Origin: Gammaproteobacteria bacterium
GTDB lineage: Bacteria; Pseudomonadota; Gammaproteobacteria; Francisellales; CACEW01
Direction: 5' to 3'
DNA length: 64,000 bases
NCBI GenBank assembly: GCA_029256015.1
Contig: JAQSYQ010000006.1
Span: forward strand, 22,437 to 86,436
Shown here: positions 62,318-64,000 of the stretch, piece by piece
Layout: every line of letters begins with the position of its first letter
Numbering within the stretch: position 1 is the stretch's first letter
Program-made: the position numbers and the translations under genes
Notes under the pieces: generated by a model
What the model was told of the DNA's origin: nothing
The model's input: the letters and a program-made list of their open reading frames with translations, nothing else
The model's database searches: none

Positions 62318-63751
62318 GTGAAATTGAAACCGATAGTTGCAAGCTTGTGCCTACTTGGCATGGCGACTGCTGGCACAGCCTTAGCTGCTAGCAACAATAC
62401 TGCTGGCGTTAATGCTCAGATCAAGAGCTTACAAAAGCAAATCAGCCAATTACAGACAAAAGTGAACAGCATTAACAATGCTCCAGCTCGTATGTCAGGC
62501 GTGAGCAATGTATTGAGCTTGAATGCTAACTTGAGCCAACAAATGTTGAGCAACCAATCAGGTGTAGGTCGTGAGATGAACCTGTTGAAGGCTCGTCAAA
62601 TGGGCGGCTTGCCAAATCAATCATTAACCTTGGGTGGCCGTGTTGAAGCTGATGCTTTATATCAACACACTGGCGCTGCGGGTTATTTCTCTAACCCAGT
62701 TGCTAACACCTCTGGTAGCGTTACTACTGGCGAGAGTGCTACTAACACCAACGTACATACTTCAAGCGTAGGTGCTTTATCATTGAGCAACGTAAACTTG
62801 GATTCAGCTGTAGCTTTGAATAGCTGGGCAACAGGTTATGTACAATTAGGCGGTTACAATATTGGTAATGGCAACGCAGGTTACACTAACGCTGCATTCC
62901 AACAAGCTTACTTAGTATTCGGTAACTTGGCTCAAAACCCAGTTTATGGTTTTGTTGGTAAGAAAGAAATCGACTTCGGTAGCTTTGCTAGCACCCAACC
63001 ATACATGCAGCCATTGACCAGAATCTACTTTATGCCAACAGGTAACACCGCTGGTGTAGGTTATAGCCAATATGGTATGAACTTAACTGGTAGCGTGATG
63101 AACGGTAGCAGCTCAAGCACCAACGAGCTAGTAAGCAATGGTAGCATCGCTCAATACAAAAACTTGTATACCGGTAACGGCAACAGCATTAACGACTGGG
63201 CATTGAATGCTTCTTACAATGCAATGACTCAAGGCGTTAACTGGACCTTAGGTGCAGGCTATTTAGCTGGTTCACAACAAGGCGTAGCTGCAACTGGTAC
63301 TCCAGCTGATGGCAGCGGAGCTTGGGACGTTAACGGTAAAGCTTCTGTTAACAACTTTGATCTGTTAGCTGAATATGTATCTACCGTTCACTCAGTAGCT
63401 TCATTGAACACTGCAAACTTCTCTGGCTCTATTTTAAGAGCTTGGAGCTTGGGCGGTGACTACAACTTCCCAGTAATGGGTTATAAGTCTGTAGCTGCTT
63501 TGGAATACAGCAAAGTAGGTCAAGGTAACTCTGCTTCAAATGCATACCAATATGCTGCTAGCTGGAGCGTACAACCTGTTAGCAACATCTGGACTGGCGT
63601 AACCTATGCTTACAACAAAGGCTTGGTTGGCGGTGCGTTGTCTAACACTGCTTACTTGCCAACATCTGGTGGCACTGGCTTGAATGCTGTAACTACCGGA
63701 AGCTCTGCTATAAACAACACTGTATTGTTAGACGTAACTGCTTACTTCTAA
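62318..63751 (+). CDS. LbtU-family siderophore-porin-like outer membrane protein
   Basis: The protein is 477 residues. A signal peptide (KPIVASLCLLGMATAGTALA) is followed by a coiled-coil (AQIKSLQKQISQLQTKVNSI), then a Gly/Asn/Ser/Tyr-rich beta-barrel starting near LGGRVEADALYQHT and ending in an aromatic residue (LLDVTAYF), as outer membrane proteins do. This coiled-coil plus barrel layout is that of LbtU, the legiobactin receptor that works without TonB. Codon use is strongly biased, implying high expression. The start is a GTG with GAGGGAG upstream. Substrate here is not known; it might be a major general porin. Confidence 0.82.
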   Translation: MKLKPIVASLCLLGMATAGTALAASNNTAGVNAQIKSLQKQISQLQTKVNSINNAPARMSGVSNVLSLNANLSQQMLSNQSGVGREMNLLKARQMGGLPNQSLTLGGRVEADALYQHTGAAGYFSNPVANTSGSVTTGESATNTNVHTSSVGALSLSNVNLDSAVALNSWATGYVQLGGYNIGNGNAGYTNAAFQQAYLVFGNLAQNPVYGFVGKKEIDFGSFASTQPYMQPLTRIYFMPTGNTAGVGYSQYGMNLTGSVMNGSSSSTNELVSNGSIAQYKNLYTGNGNSINDWALNASYNAMTQGVNWTLGAGYLAGSQQGVAATGTPADGSGAWDVNGKASVNNFDLLAEYVSTVHSVASLNTANFSGSILRAWSLGGDYNFPVMGYKSVAALEYSKVGQGNSASNAYQYAASWSVQPVSNIWTGVTYAYNKGLVGGALSNTAYLPTSGGTGLNAVTTGSSAINNTVLLDVTAYF

Positions 63752-63774
63752 GAATCAGTCGTAAAAGAAATACC

Positions 63775-63803
63775 AAAAGCCACCTTCGGGTGGCTTTTTT
63801 TTG
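63775..63803 (+). terminator. Rho-independent terminator after the LbtU-like gene
   Basis: GCCACC (63779-63784) and GGTGGC (63789-63794) form a stem with a stable TTCG loop, followed by eight T residues. It ends the strongly expressed porin transcript. Confidence 0.92.
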
Positions 63804-63836
63804 CCTAGAGTTTTTATACTTGAATGGAGGACTTGG

Positions 63837-64000
63837 TTAATCCCAATCGCAGTCGCTGCAGTCGGCAGACGCAGATGGGCCAGGGGCTGTACTTAGAACG
63901 ACATTTCTTCTTGAAAGAACAGGAAAAAACCCGGAGCGTACAGGTTGCCCTTTAGCTTCCGCTTGTGCGAGAACAGCTTGAGCTTGAACTTGAGCTAGAG
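63837..64000 (-). CDS. C-terminal end of an unknown protein (partial)
   Basis: The minus strand holds an open frame of about 54 codons running off the right edge. It is rich in Ala/Gln (LAQVQAQAQAVLAQAEAKGQ), then FFPVLSRRNVVL and a Pro/Ala/Ser-rich tail, STAPGPSASADCSD, ending CDWD and TAA at 63837. A helical Ala/Gln segment followed by a disordered Pro/Ser/acidic tail resembles the C-termini of some secreted effectors, but too little is visible to name it. It is convergent with the LbtU-like gene. Confidence 0.6.
   Translation of the reverse strand, partial: LAQVQAQAVLAQAEAKGQPVRSGFFPVLSRRNVVLSTAPGPSASADCSDCDWD

Overview
The window looks like chromosome of a host-associated gammaproteobacterium, most likely in the order Legionellales (Legionella/Coxiella/Berkiella-like). 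The grounds are an LbtU-type porin at the right end, moderate-to-low G+C, a complete LPS-core gene set of gammaproteobacterial type, and several proteins with eukaryote-like domains (ankyrin repeats, OTU, U-box) scattered among housekeeping genes. No secretion-system genes lie in the window, so 'effector' below is always an inference.

Layout. 0-19 kb: an LPS/envelope locus holding hldD (cut by the left edge), hldE, an LPS kinase/glycoside-hydrolase fusion, three GT9 heptosyltransferase-like genes, an O-antigen-ligase-like gene, a GT4-polysaccharide deacetylase fusion and waaE, with two aminotransferases (one argD), a decayed higBA toxin-antitoxin pair and an AraC regulator. An ankyrin-OTU protein sits inside it. 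19-31.5 kb: uvrB, an ankyrin protein with a papain-like N-terminus, then an L-Ara4N-like lipid A modification block (ugd, arnA dehydrogenase half, arnC, arnE/F-like, arnT). Two plus-strand accessory genes, one faintly resembling OspF/SpvC phosphothreonine lyases, split this block. 31.5-39 kb: rubredoxin, rpmG/rpmB, an OPT transporter, radC, dut, a U-box/ankyrin protein and a phosphomannomutase. 39-46 kb: small lipoproteins, a 2OG oxygenase, a DUF748 protein, a hemerythrin and a three-gene operon of paralogous membrane-anchored proteins of unknown function. 46-64 kb: nrdB/nrdA with NrdR- and DnaA-like sites, nnrD, sodB, grxD, a methyltransferase, a POT peptide transporter, a PAS-LuxR regulator, putA, a peroxiredoxin and the LbtU-like porin.

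How the genes work together. The LPS and L-Ara4N genes would build and modify the cell surface. Rubredoxin, hemerythrin, SodB, Grx4 and the peroxiredoxin handle iron and oxidative stress. PutA and the two peptide transporters fit growth on host-derived amino acids and peptides. The OTU and U-box proteins would respectively remove and attach ubiquitin if delivered to a host cell.

Three families of palindromic repeats are dispersed in the window. Family A ('CCTCCTTT..AAAGGAGG', seven loci) sits mostly between convergent genes, supplies stop codons to four of them, and in one case is inserted in frame inside a heptosyltransferase gene. Family B (two copies) supplies the stop codons of waaE and rpmG. 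Family C (two copies, about 123 bp) has MITE-like terminal inverted repeats. I saw no tRNA, rRNA, CRISPR array, transposase or prophage gene.
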